DNA of 64,000 nt. Source: Streptomyces caelestis. GTDB taxonomy: Bacteria; Actinomycetota; Actinomycetes; Streptomycetales; Streptomycetaceae. This document shows, in pieces, positions 9,465 to 17,820 of this stretch. Each line of letters starts with the position of its first letter. The stretch's first letter is position 1. Made by a program: the position numbers and the translations under genes. Below the pieces are notes generated by a model. The model worked only from the letters and a program-made list of their open reading frames with translations, was not told the DNA's origin and did not search any database. The stretch covers positions 1 through 64,000 of the forward strand of contig NZ_LGCN01000208.1 of assembly GCF_001279005.1 (NCBI RefSeq), read 5' to 3'.

Positions 9465-10913
9465 TCAGGCCTCCGCGTCCGCCTTCCGCGTGTGCAACTG
9501 CCGTGCCACCTCGGCGATCGAGCCCGACAACGAGGGGTAGACCGTGAAGGCGTTCGCGATCTGTTCCACCGTCAGATTGTTGTCGACCGCGATCGAGATG
9601 GGGTGGATGAGTTCCGAGGCGCGCGGCGCGACGACCACGCCGCCCACCACGATGCCGGTGCCCGGACGGCAGAAGATCTTGACGAAGCCGTCGCGGATGC
9701 CCTGCATCTTCGCGCGCGGGTTGCGCAGCAGCGGCAGCTTCACCACGCGGGCGTCGATCTTGCCGGCGTCCACGTCGGCCTGGGAGTAGCCGACGGTGGC
9801 GATCTCGGGGTCGGTGAAGACGTTCGACGAGACCGTCTTCAGGTTCAGCGGGGCCACCGCGTCGCCCAGGAAGTGGTACATGGCGATGCGGCCCTGCATC
9901 GCCGCCACCGAGGCGAGCGCGAAGACGCCGGTGACGTCGCCGGCGGCGTAGACGCCGGGGGACGTGGTCCGGGAGACCTTGTCGGTCCAGATGTGGCCGG
10001 ACTCCCGCAGCCTGACCCCGGCCTCCTCCAGGCCCATGCCCTCGGAGTTCGGGATGGCGCCCACGGCCATCAGACAGTGCGAGCCGGTGATGACGCGGCC
10101 GTCGGCGAGCGTCACCTCCACCCGGTCGCCGACCCGCTTCGCGGACTGGGCCCGCGAGCGCGCCATGACGTTCATCCCGCGGCGGCGGAAGACGTCCTCC
10201 AGCACGGCGGCCGCGTCCGGGTCCTCGCCCGGCAGCACCCGATCGCGCGAGGACACCAGCGTCACCTTCGACCCCAGCGCCTGGTAGGCGCCGGCGAACT
10301 CGGCTCCCGTGACACCGGATCCGACCACGATGAGCTCCTCGGGGAGCTCGTTCAGGTCGTACACCTGGGTCCAGTTCAGGATCCGCTCGCCGTCGGGGCG
10401 GGCGTCCGGCAGCTCGCGCGGGTGCCCGCCGGTCGCGATCAGCACGGCGTCCGCGGTGAGCGTCTCCTCGGTCCCGTCCGCGGCGCGCACCACGACCTTC
10501 CGCGACCCGTCGAGCGCCTGCATGCCCTCCAGCCGGCCCCGCCCGCGCAGCACCCGCGCGCCGGCCCGGGTCACCGACGCGGTGATGTCGTGCGACTGGG
10601 CCAGTGCGAGCCGCTTCACACGCCGGTTGACCTTGCCCAGGTCCACGCCCACCACCCGGGCGGCCTGCTCCATCGGCGGGGTGTCGTCGGCGACGATGAT
10701 GCCCAGTTCCTCGTACGAGGAGTCGAAGGTGGTCATCACCTCGGCCGTGGCGATGAGGGTCTTGGACGGCACGCAGTCGGTGAGCACCGACGCCCCGCCC
10801 AGTCCGTCGGCATCGACGACGGTCACCTCCGCGCCGAGCTGTGCGGCGACCAGCGCCGCTTCGTATCCGCCGGGTCCGCCACCGATGATCACGATCCGAG
10901 TCACGTACTCCAT
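9465..10913 (-). CDS. Lpd-like NAD(P)H-quinone dehydrogenase (flavoprotein disulfide reductase family)
   Basis: A 482-residue two-dinucleotide-fold flavoenzyme: FAD site GGGPGGYEAALVA near the N-terminus, NAD(P) site GSGVTGAEFAGAY in the middle, the TSPGVYAAGDVTG FAD site, and a C-terminal dimer domain. At the redox-active disulfide position it reads GGASVLTDCVPSK, so the first Cys of the usual C-x4-C is Ser. It is therefore not expected to act as lipoamide dehydrogenase. It resembles M. tuberculosis LpdA (Rv3303c), reported as an NAD(P)H-quinone reductase. The start is ATG at 10913 (MEYVTRIVIIGG); VTRIVIIGG, one turn later, is an alternative. It is divergent from the cyclotransferase-like gene. 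Confidence 0.85.
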   Translation of the reverse strand: MEYVTRIVIIGGGPGGYEAALVAAQLGAEVTVVDADGLGGASVLTDCVPSKTLIATAEVMTTFDSSYEELGIIVADDTPPMEQAARVVGVDLGKVNRRVKRLALAQSHDITASVTRAGARVLRGRGRLEGMQALDGSRKVVVRAADGTEETLTADAVLIATGGHPRELPDARPDGERILNWTQVYDLNELPEELIVVGSGVTGAEFAGAYQALGSKVTLVSSRDRVLPGEDPDAAAVLEDVFRRRGMNVMARSRAQSAKRVGDRVEVTLADGRVITGSHCLMAVGAIPNSEGMGLEEAGVRLRESGHIWTDKVSRTTSPGVYAAGDVTGVFALASVAAMQGRIAMYHFLGDAVAPLNLKTVSSNVFTDPEIATVGYSQADVDAGKIDARVVKLPLLRNPRAKMQGIRDGFVKIFCRPGTGIVVGGVVVAPRASELIHPISIAVDNNLTVEQIANAFTVYPSLSGSIAEVARQLHTRKADAEA

Positions 10914-11010
10914 TGTCCCGCACACTTCACCGTGCGACCGTCCGGGGGCCTCGGCCGTGGCTCCCCCGTTACCGGAGTGGCCCGCGCACCCGCTGCCGTA
11001 CCCTTCCCCC

Positions 11011-11451
11011 ATGTCGCTCTACGCCGCGTACGCCGGCAATCTGGACGCGCGGCTGATGTCCCGCCGCGCCCCGCACTCGCCGCTGCGCGCCACCGGCTGG
11101 CTGAACGGGTGGAGACTGACGTTCGGGGGCGAGCACATGGGCTGGGAGGGCGCCCTGGCCACGCTGGTCGAGGACCCGATCTCGGCGGTCTTCGTCTCCC
11201 TCTACGACATCGCCCCGATGGACGAGGAGTCCCTGGACCGCTGGGAGGGCGCGGGCGGCCTGGACCTCTACCGCCGCACCCGGGTGCGCGCGCACACCCT
11301 GGACGGCGAGGAGCCGGCCTGGGCCTACGTCCTCAACAGTTACGAGGGCGGCCTCCCCTCGGCCCGCTACCTGGGCGAGATCGCCGACGCGGCCGAGTCC
11401 GCGGGAGCGCCCCACGACTACGTGATGGAACTCCGCAAGCGTCCCTGCTGA
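11011..11451 (+). CDS. gamma-glutamylcyclotransferase-like protein
   Basis: A 146-residue single-domain protein of the GGCT/AIG2-like fold. The N-terminus reads MSLYAAYAGNLDARLM, the Y-x-G-x-x-x-x-L/M substrate loop, and the mid-part contains the segment ending GWEGALATLVED and the acidic MDEESLDRWEGAGG, where the catalytic Glu usually lies. Such enzymes turn gamma-glutamyl compounds into 5-oxoproline plus the freed amine. Transcribed away from the Lpd-like gene and 90 bases before pnp. The substrate cannot be told. Confidence 0.75.
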   Translation: MSLYAAYAGNLDARLMSRRAPHSPLRATGWLNGWRLTFGGEHMGWEGALATLVEDPISAVFVSLYDIAPMDEESLDRWEGAGGLDLYRRTRVRAHTLDGEEPAWAYVLNSYEGGLPSARYLGEIADAAESAGAPHDYVMELRKRPC

Positions 11452-11505
11452 CGTCCTCGGCGGGAAACGACAAGACAACGATCGGCAACCCGTCGACTCC
11501 GACAT

Positions 11506-11535
11506 CTACGCGCGTAGGCGAATACCGGCTACCCT
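11506..11535 (+). promoter_or_regulatory. pnp promoter with CTACGCGCGTAG operator
   Basis: The perfect 12-bp palindrome CTACGCGCGTAG spans 11506-11517. A TACCCT hexamer at 11530-11535 fits a -10 box and leaves exactly 6 bases to the GTG start at 11542, so the transcript is probably leaderless. The expected -35 position falls inside the palindrome, which would suit repression. The same palindrome precedes five other nucleoside units in the window. Confidence 0.7.
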
Positions 11536-11541
11536 CATCGC

Positions 11542-12366
11542 GTGAACGCTTCTCTTCTTCCGGACGACATCCAGGGCGACCCGTACGCCGCAGCCGACGC
11601 CGCCGCCGCGCGCCTGCGCGAACTCACCGGCGCCGAGACCCACGACGTCGCGCTCGTGATGGGCTCCGGCTGGGCCCCGGCCGTGGACGCCCTCGGCACG
11701 CCCGAGGCCGAGTTCCAGGTCACCGAGCTGCCCGGTTTCCCGCCGCCGGTGGTCGAGGGCCACGGCGGCAAGATCCGCTCGTACGCCATCGGTGCGAAGC
11801 GGGCCCTGGTGTTCCTGGGCCGTACGCACTACTACGAGGGACGCGGGGTCGCCGCGGTGGCCCACGGTGTCCGTACGGCCGTGGCCGCGGGGGCGAAGAC
11901 GATCGTCCTGACGAACGGCTGCGGGGGTCTGCGCACGGGCATGCGCCCCGGGCAGCCGGTCCTGATCAGCGACCACATCAACCTCACGGCGACCTCGCCG
12001 ATCGTCGGCGCGAACTTCGTCGACCTCACGGACCTCTACTCGCCGCGTCTGCGGGCGCTGTGCAAGGAGGTCGACCCCACGCTGGAGGAGGGGGTCTACG
12101 CGCAGTTCCCCGGCCCGCACTACGAGACTCCGGCGGAGATCCGGATGGCCCGGGTGATCGGGGCGGACCTGGTCGGCATGTCGACGGTCCTCGAGGCCAT
12201 CGCCGCCCGTGAGGCGGGGGCGGAGGTCCTGGGCATCTCCCTGGTCACCAACCTGGCCGCGGGGATGACGGGCGAGCCGCTCAACCACGAGGAGGTCCTC
12301 CAGGCGGGCCGGGACTCCGCCACCCGGATGGGATCCCTGCTGGCACAGGTGCTCGGTCGCCTGTAG
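11542..12366 (+). CDS. purine nucleoside phosphorylase (trimeric type)
   Basis: Splits purine (deoxy)nucleosides with phosphate into base and (deoxy)ribose-1-phosphate. The 274-residue protein shows the family elements [23 protein letters not shown] (phosphate site with His and Tyr), [20 protein letters not shown] and [13 protein letters not shown] (base and sugar contacts, including Glu of the YETPAE loop and Met), then [13 protein letters not shown]. The leaderless GTG start and the operator upstream put it with deoC and add. Its sugar-phosphate product would feed the mutase 570 bases downstream. Confidence 0.92.
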   Translation: MNASLLPDDIQGDPYAAADAAAARLRELTGAETHDVALVMGSGWAPAVDALGTPEAEFQVTELPGFPPPVVEGHGGKIRSYAIGAKRALVFLGRTHYYEGRGVAAVAHGVRTAVAAGAKTIVLTNGCGGLRTGMRPGQPVLISDHINLTATSPIVGANFVDLTDLYSPRLRALCKEVDPTLEEGVYAQFPGPHYETPAEIRMARVIGADLVGMSTVLEAIAAREAGAEVLGISLVTNLAAGMTGEPLNHEEVLQAGRDSATRMGSLLAQVLGRL

Positions 12367-12617
12367 GGCGCGGTGGACGGTGTCCGCCGGCCGCCGCGTG
12401 CGGGCTTGCGCAGCCCGGCGCCTTGCGGGGTGCCGCCGCTTTGGTGCCGGCCGGGGGAGGTCCACGCGGCCCGGCGCTTACGGGGTGCCGCCGCGCCCAC
12501 CCGTGCCGCCCTGGGGGTGCCTCCCAGGCCCTCAAGGCACTGGGGGAGGCACGACTGCCCGCGGCTGACGTGGAGTGCGACTGCCCGCAGAGGGCGCGGC
12601 ATGCGACTGCCCGCGAG
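12367..12617. repeat. GC-rich degenerate repeat array, second location
   Basis: Inverted counterpart of the 8057-8412 array. Bases 12465-12511 match 8158-8204 exactly in the opposite orientation, and degenerate copies of GCGGGGTGCCGCCGC and of the ACTGCCCGC[A/G]GAG unit fill the rest. It lies in the pnp-to-mutase gap, so transcripts reading through from pnp would carry it. No coding sequence is supported. Confidence 0.75.
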
Positions 12618-12811
12618 AGCGGCGGGAACGACTGCGGGTGGCCGCGTACGGCGCGCAGGGGTCGGGGCGGGGGTGGCCGCCCGCAGCGGCCGGCGCGTCC
12701 GCACCCCGCACCCCTACCAGCGGGCGTGATCCGCGCCGGTCCGAGGACGGACACCCCCGACCCGGCCCCGACCCACCCACCGACCACAGGCGCCACCCCC
12801 GCCCCCACCGG
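12618..12811 (-). repeat. 194-bp inverted repeat, right copy
   Basis: Reverse complement of 7863-8056 with a single mismatch. Placed 123 bases before the GTG of the phospho-sugar mutase gene, so the mutase promoter is either downstream of it, inside it, or the gene depends on read-through. The identity is far higher than expected for neutral intergenic DNA and points to recent duplication, gene conversion or active maintenance. Confidence 0.9.
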
Positions 12812-12933
12812 ACCGCACGAGGCGCCGCAGGCATCCCCCACCGAAAGCCGCACCACAAGCACACCACACGCACCCCACCGACCCCGCAGGCATGAAAGCC
12901 TGACGGACGACCAACGAGAGAGGCCGACCGACC

Positions 12934-14568
12934 GTGCAAGACGACGCCCTCATCGCACAGGCCCAGGCGTGGCTCGCCGAGGACCCCGACCCGGACACCC
13001 GCGAGGAACTCGCCCGCCTCATCGACACCGGCGACCACGCCGAGATCGCCGCCCGCTTCAGCGGCACCCTCCAGTTCGGCACCGCCGGCCTCCGGGGCGA
13101 ACTCGGCGCGGGCCCGATGCGCATGAACCGCTCCGTCGTCATCCGTGCGGCCGCCGGCCTCGCCGCGTACCTCAAGAAGAACGGCCACACCGGCGGCCTC
13201 GTCGTCATCGGCTACGACGCCCGCCACAAGTCCCGCGACTTCGCCGAGGACACCGCCGCCGTCATGACCGGCGCCGGCCTCCGGGCGGCCGTCCTGAACC
13301 GCCCCCTCCCCACCCCCGTCCTCGCCTTCGCCGTACGGCACCTCGGCGCGGTCGCCGGAGTGGAGGTCACCGCCAGCCACAACCCGCCCCGCGACAACGG
13401 CTACAAGGTGTACCTCGGCGACGGTTCCCAGATCGTCCCCCCGGCCGACGCGGAGATCGCCGCCGAGATCGCGGCCGTGGCCTCGCTCACCACGGTCCCC
13501 CGCCCCGCCGAAGGCTGGGAGACCCTCGACGACACCGTCCTGGACGCCTACCTCGCCCGCACGGACGCGGTCCTGTCCAAGGACTCCCCCCGCACCGCCC
13601 GCACCGTCTACACGGCGATGCACGGCGTCGGCAAGGACGTCCTCCTCGCCGCCTTCGAACGGGCCGGCTTCCCGCAGCCCGTCCTCGTCGCCGAGCAGGC
13701 CGACCCCGACCCGGAGTTCCCGACCGTCGCGTTCCCCAACCCGGAGGAGCCCGGCGCGATGGACCTGGCGTTCGCGAAGGCCCGGGAGACCGACCCCGAC
13801 CTGGTCGTCGCCAACGACCCCGACGCCGACCGCTGCGCCGCCGCGGTCAAGGACGGCACGGACTGGCGCATGCTGCGCGGCGACGAGGTCGGCGCCCTGC
13901 TCGCCGCCCACCTGGTCCGCCGCGGAGCGACCGGCACGTTCGCGGAGTCGATCGTGTCGTCGTCCCTCCTCGGCCGCATCGCCGAGAAGGCGGGCCTCCC
14001 CTACGAGGAGACCCTGACCGGCTTCAAGTGGATCGCCAGGGTGGAGGGCCTCCGCTACGGCTACGAGGAGGCGCTCGGCTACTGCGTCGACCCGGACGGC
14101 GTACGCGACAAGGACGGCATCACGGCCGCCCTCCTCCTCACGGAACTGGCCTCCGGGCTGAAGGCCGAGGGCCGTACCCTCCTCGACCTCCTCGACGACC
14201 TGGCCGTCGAGCACGGCCTGCACGCCACCGACCAGCTCTCGGTCCGCGTACAGGATCTCGGCCTCATCGCGTCCGCGATGCGCCGCCTGCGCGACCGGCC
14301 GCCCACGGAGCTGGCCGGCCTCCGGATCACCGCCGCCGAGGACCTGACCCGGGGCACGGAGGCCCTCCCGCCCACCGACGGTCTCCGCTACACCCTGGAC
14401 GGGGCGCGGGTCGTCGTCCGCCCCAGCGGCACGGAACCGAAGCTGAAGTGCTACCTGGAGGTGGTGGTCCCGGTCGCCGCGAGGAGCGGACTCCCCGAGG
14501 CCCGCGCGAAGGCGACGGCGCTCCTCGCGAGGATCAAGCAGGACCTGTCCGAGGCGGCCGGCATCTGA
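12934..14568 (+). CDS. phospho-sugar mutase (phosphopentomutase/phosphoglucomutase-2 type)
   Basis: A 544-residue alpha-D-phosphohexomutase-superfamily enzyme. Motifs: FGTAGLRG near residue 48, the phosphoserine loop TASHNPP (Ser148), the metal loop DPDADR near residue 290 and the phosphate-binding RPSGTEPK near residue 495. Often annotated as phosphomannomutase. Its length and motifs fit the PGM2-like branch, which includes enzymes acting on ribose-1-phosphate and deoxyribose-1-phosphate, and its place between pnp and deoC supports a phosphopentomutase role (inference). GTG start with a GAGAGG site. A strong hairpin follows. Confidence 0.8.
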   Translation: MQDDALIAQAQAWLAEDPDPDTREELARLIDTGDHAEIAARFSGTLQFGTAGLRGELGAGPMRMNRSVVIRAAAGLAAYLKKNGHTGGLVVIGYDARHKSRDFAEDTAAVMTGAGLRAAVLNRPLPTPVLAFAVRHLGAVAGVEVTASHNPPRDNGYKVYLGDGSQIVPPADAEIAAEIAAVASLTTVPRPAEGWETLDDTVLDAYLARTDAVLSKDSPRTARTVYTAMHGVGKDVLLAAFERAGFPQPVLVAEQADPDPEFPTVAFPNPEEPGAMDLAFAKARETDPDLVVANDPDADRCAAAVKDGTDWRMLRGDEVGALLAAHLVRRGATGTFAESIVSSSLLGRIAEKAGLPYEETLTGFKWIARVEGLRYGYEEALGYCVDPDGVRDKDGITAALLLTELASGLKAEGRTLLDLLDDLAVEHGLHATDQLSVRVQDLGLIASAMRRLRDRPPTELAGLRITAAEDLTRGTEALPPTDGLRYTLDGARVVVRPSGTEPKLKCYLEVVVPVAARSGLPEARAKATALLARIKQDLSEAAGI

Positions 14569-14576
14569 GGACACCC

Positions 14577-14606
14577 GACGCGGGGCGGGCGCGCCCGCCC
14601 CGCGTC
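14577..14606. terminator. bidirectional hairpin terminator
   Basis: Perfect 14-base arms GACGCGGGGCGGGC and GCCCGCCCCGCGTC separated by 2 bases, right after the mutase stop and before the 3' end of the convergent PH-domain gene. Confidence 0.8.
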
Positions 14607-14628
14607 ACCACCTCACCGCCTCACCGCC

Positions 14629-15312
14629 TCACCCCACGGCCAGCAGGACCGCCAGCAGCACGGCCCCGGCGACGACGGGCGCCGCGATCTCGTAGGCCCA
14701 CCGCACGGTCACCTCGCCCTGCGCGGTCCCGGCGTCCTGCCGCCGCTCGTGCAGCCCGCGCATCTCGTCCATCGCCCGGTCGCTCTCGTGCCGCCGGGGC
14801 CCCTCGGCGGCACCCCCCGCACCCCCCGCACCGCGTCGACCGCCGTCCCCGCGCACCACCTGCGCGGCGGCCCTCGCCTCCTGCCGGTTCGCCTTGTTGC
14901 GGGCCCGCAGCGACACCGGAAGGGACCACAGCTGGTACTTCGCACCGGACGCGGTGAGGACCTCGTTGGTGAACCCCGACCGCAGGGAGGCGACCTGCCC
15001 CCAGGGCAGCACGATCACGCGGAACGGGTTGCGGACGCGCAGCCGGTCGTCGTTCACGTACACGGCGGGGCGCAGGGTGTAGGCGACGACCAGCGGCACG
15101 AGGAAGAGCATCGCGGCGAGGGCCAGCCACGGGGTGCGGCCCTCGCCGGCGAACACCGCGTCGACGCCGAGCCATCCGATGACGGCGAGCAGCAGCACAC
15201 CGCCGACGAGACCCGCGGACGAGCGGTAGATGCGGTCCTGGTACCGGGGTGCCGCGGACCCGGTCGGCTTCGTGGGCTCCGGGTCGGGCGACTGCTGCTC
15301 GGGGGAGGTCAT
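14629..15312 (-). CDS. PH-domain membrane protein
   Basis: A 227-residue protein: a disordered Pro/Ser/Glu-rich N-terminus (1-25), two transmembrane segments (about 33-52 and 62-82), then a bacterial PH-like domain (about 85-135; VYVNDDRLRVRNPFR and VLPWGQVASLRSG are typical), a polar Arg/Ala/Gly-rich stretch, and a final transmembrane helix at the C-terminus. This family (DUF2581/bPH-like) is common in actinobacteria and has no settled function. It faces the mutase gene and is back to back with deoC, so it shares the deoC promoter region but not its direction. Confidence 0.72.
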   Translation of the reverse strand: MTSPEQQSPDPEPTKPTGSAAPRYQDRIYRSSAGLVGGVLLLAVIGWLGVDAVFAGEGRTPWLALAAMLFLVPLVVAYTLRPAVYVNDDRLRVRNPFRVIVLPWGQVASLRSGFTNEVLTASGAKYQLWSLPVSLRARNKANRQEARAAAQVVRGDGGRRGAGGAGGAAEGPRRHESDRAMDEMRGLHERRQDAGTAQGEVTVRWAYEIAAPVVAGAVLLAVLLAVG

Positions 15313-15383
15313 GCTTCCGATTCTGCACGACGCCCCGGGGGAGGCCGTACGCGGCGGAAGCCGTACGCGATCCGCCCCGGGGC

Positions 15384-15412
15384 TGTACAGCCGCTACGCG
15401 CGTAGATATGCT
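15384..15412 (+). promoter_or_regulatory. deoC promoter with CTACGCGCGTAG operator
   Basis: TGTACA (15384-15389) and TATGCT (15407-15412) are separated by 17 bases and fit -35 and -10 boxes. The perfect palindrome CTACGCGCGTAG (15394-15405) fills the spacer. Six bases separate the -10 from the GTG at 15419, the same geometry as pnp and add, so a leaderless transcript is likely and a bound protein would block RNA polymerase. Confidence 0.75.
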
Positions 15413-15418
15413 CGTCTG

Positions 15419-16378
15419 GTGACCATGCCCACCACTGCACCACACGCTCTCAGCGACGTCACCGCGTCCGACGGCACGCTGCGCCGCTTCCTCCACGGGC
15501 TGCCCGGCGTCGACGCGGTCGGCCTGGAGGCGCGTGCCGCCTCCCTCGGCACCCGTTCGATCAAGACGACCGCGAAGGCGTACGCCATCGACCTCGCCAT
15601 CTCGATGGTCGACCTGACGACGCTGGAAGGCGCGGACACCCCGGGCAAGGTCCGGGCGCTCGGCGCGAAGGCGGTCCGTCCCGACCCGACCGACCGCACC
15701 ACGCCCGCCACGGCCGCGGTCTGCGTCTACCCCGACATGGTGGCCACGGCGAAGGAGGCCGTCGTCGGCTCCGGCGTCAAGGTCGCCTCCGTCGCCACCG
15801 CCTTCCCGGCCGGCCGCGCCCCGATCGCCGTGAAGCTGGCGGACGTCCGCGAGGCCGTCGCCGCCGGTGCGGACGAGATCGACATGGTCATCGACCGCGG
15901 GGCGTTCCTCGCGGGGCACTACCTGAAGGTGTACGACGAGATCACCGCCGTGAAGGAGGCCTGCGGGACCAGCGCCCGCCTGAAGGTCATCTTCGAGACG
16001 GGCGAGCTGTCGACGTACGACAACATCCGCCGCGCCAGCTGGCTCGGCATGCTGGCCGGCGCGGACTTCATCAAGACCTCGACCGGCAAGGTCGCCGTCA
16101 ACGCGACCCCCGCGAACACCCTCCTCATGCTGGAGGCGGTCCGCGACTTCCGCGCGCAGACCGGCGTCCAGGTCGGCGTGAAGCCGGCCGGCGGCATCCG
16201 CACGACGAAGGACGCCGTCAAGTTCCTGGTCCTGGTCAACGAGACCGCGGGCGAGGACTGGCTGGACAACCACTGGTTCCGCTTCGGCGCCTCCTCGCTG
16301 CTGAACGACCTGCTGATGCAGCGTCAGAAGCTGGCCACCGGCCGCTACTCCGGCCCCGACTACGTGACGGTGGACTGA
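15419..16378 (+). CDS. deoC: deoxyribose-phosphate aldolase
   Basis: Cleaves 2-deoxyribose-5-phosphate to glyceraldehyde-3-phosphate and acetaldehyde. The 319-residue class I aldolase shows GADFIKTSTGK with the Schiff-base Lys, the second lysine in VGVKPAGGIRT, and the DEIDMVIDRG and KVIFETGEL strands of the TIM barrel. It is longer than the E. coli enzyme (259) through an N-terminal extension, as in other actinobacteria. GTG 15419 is preferred for the leaderless geometry; ATG at 15425 is possible. Two aldehyde dehydrogenase genes follow 5 bases later in the same operon, as expected for disposal of acetaldehyde. Confidence 0.93.
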   Translation: MTMPTTAPHALSDVTASDGTLRRFLHGLPGVDAVGLEARAASLGTRSIKTTAKAYAIDLAISMVDLTTLEGADTPGKVRALGAKAVRPDPTDRTTPATAAVCVYPDMVATAKEAVVGSGVKVASVATAFPAGRAPIAVKLADVREAVAAGADEIDMVIDRGAFLAGHYLKVYDEITAVKEACGTSARLKVIFETGELSTYDNIRRASWLGMLAGADFIKTSTGKVAVNATPANTLLMLEAVRDFRAQTGVQVGVKPAGGIRTTKDAVKFLVLVNETAGEDWLDNHWFRFGASSLLNDLLMQRQKLATGRYSGPDYVTVD

Positions 16379-16383
16379 TCACC

Positions 16384-17820
16384 ATGGCATCCGCATTCGA
16401 GTACGCACCGGCGCCCGAGTCCCGCTCGGTCGTCGACCTCGCCCCGTCGTACGGGCTGTTCATCGACGGCGAGTTCGCCGAGGCGGCCGACGGCAAGGTC
16501 TTCAAGACCGTCTCCCCCGCCACCGAGGAGGTCCTCTCCGAGGTCGCCGAGGCCGGTGAGGCGGACGTCGACCGCGCCGTGAAGGCCGCCCGCAAGGCCT
16601 TCGAGAAGTGGTCGGCGCTCCCCGGCTCCGAGCGCGCGAAGTACCTCTTCCGCATCGCCCGCATCATCCAGGAGCGCAGCCGCGAGCTCGCCGTCCTCGA
16701 GACCCTCGACAACGGCAAGCCGATCCGGGAGACCCGCGACGCGGACCTCCCCCTGGTCGCCGCGCACTTCTTCTACTACGCCGGCTGGGCCGACAAGCTC
16801 GACCACGCCGGCTACGGCGCGAACCCGCGCCCCCTCGGCGTGGCGGGCCAGGTCATCCCCTGGAACTTCCCCCTGCTGATGCTGGCGTGGAAGATCGCCC
16901 CGGCGCTCGCCACCGGCAACACGGTGGTCCTGAAGCCCGCCGAGACGACCCCCCTCTCCGCCCTGTTCTTCGCGGACGTCTGCCGCCAGGCGGGCCTGCC
17001 CGGGGGCGTCGTCAACATCCTCACCGGCGACGGCCGCGCCGGCGCCGCGCTGATCGCCCACCCGGACGTGAACAAGGTCGCCTTCACGGGCTCCACGGCC
17101 GTCGGCAAGGAGATCGCGCGCACGGTCGCGGGCTCCCGCAAGAAGCTCACCCTCGAACTGGGCGGCAAGGGCGCCAACATCGTCTTCGACGACGCTCCTC
17201 TCGACCAGGCCGTCGAGGGCATCGTCAACGGCATCTTCTTCAACCAGGGCCAGGTCTGCTGCGCGGGCTCCCGCCTGCTGGTCCAGGAGTCGATCCACGA
17301 CGAGCTCCTCGACTCCCTCAAGCGCCGCCTGACCACGCTCCGCCTCGGCGACCCGCTGGACAAGAACACCGACATCGGCGCGATCAACTCCGCCGAGCAG
17401 CTGGCCCGGATCACCGCGCTGGCCGACCAGGGCGAGGCGGAGGGCGCCGAACGCTGGTCCCCGGCCTGCGAACTCCCGGAGAACGGCTACTGGTTCGCCC
17501 CGACGCTGTTCACGAACGTCACCCAGGCGCACACCATCGCCCGTGACGAGATCTTCGGCCCGGTCCTGTCCGTCCTCACCTTCCGCACGCCGGACGAGGC
17601 CGTCGCCAAGGCCAACAACACCCCGTACGGCCTGTCGGCGGGCATCTGGACGGAGAAGGGCTCGCGCATCCTGGCGGTCGCCAGCAAGCTCCGCGCGGGC
17701 GTCATCTGGTCCAACACGTTCAACAAGTTCGACCCGACCTCGCCGTTCGGCGGCTACAAGGAGTCGGGGTTCGGCCGCGAGGGCGGCCGCCACGGCCTGG
17801 AGGCGTACCTCGATGTCTGA
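16384..17820 (+). CDS. NAD(P)-dependent aldehyde dehydrogenase
   Basis: A 478-residue full-length aldehyde dehydrogenase that oxidises an aldehyde to the acid. Seen in order: VIPWNFPLLMLAWKIAPAL (cofactor and substrate tunnel), FTGSTAVGKEIA (Rossmann loop), LELGGKGANIVF (general base Glu), NQGQVCCAGSR (catalytic Cys), and EIFGPVLSV near the C-terminus. It starts 5 bases after deoC and overlaps the next gene by 8 bases, so it is in the deoC operon. The likely physiological substrate is acetaldehyde from DeoC (inference). Together with its neighbour it resembles the two-domain ALDH16 arrangement split over two genes. Confidence 0.9.
   Translation: MASAFEYAPAPESRSVVDLAPSYGLFIDGEFAEAADGKVFKTVSPATEEVLSEVAEAGEADVDRAVKAARKAFEKWSALPGSERAKYLFRIARIIQERSRELAVLETLDNGKPIRETRDADLPLVAAHFFYYAGWADKLDHAGYGANPRPLGVAGQVIPWNFPLLMLAWKIAPALATGNTVVLKPAETTPLSALFFADVCRQAGLPGGVVNILTGDGRAGAALIAHPDVNKVAFTGSTAVGKEIARTVAGSRKKLTLELGGKGANIVFDDAPLDQAVEGIVNGIFFNQGQVCCAGSRLLVQESIHDELLDSLKRRLTTLRLGDPLDKNTDIGAINSAEQLARITALADQGEAEGAERWSPACELPENGYWFAPTLFTNVTQAHTIARDEIFGPVLSVLTFRTPDEAVAKANNTPYGLSAGIWTEKGSRILAVASKLRAGVIWSNTFNKFDPTSPFGGYKESGFGREGGRHGLEAYLDV

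Noticed and set aside
12423..14957. 844-codon frame across the repeat array and the phospho-sugar mutase
   Set aside because: Shadow of the mutase in another frame, composed of Arg/Pro/His runs.
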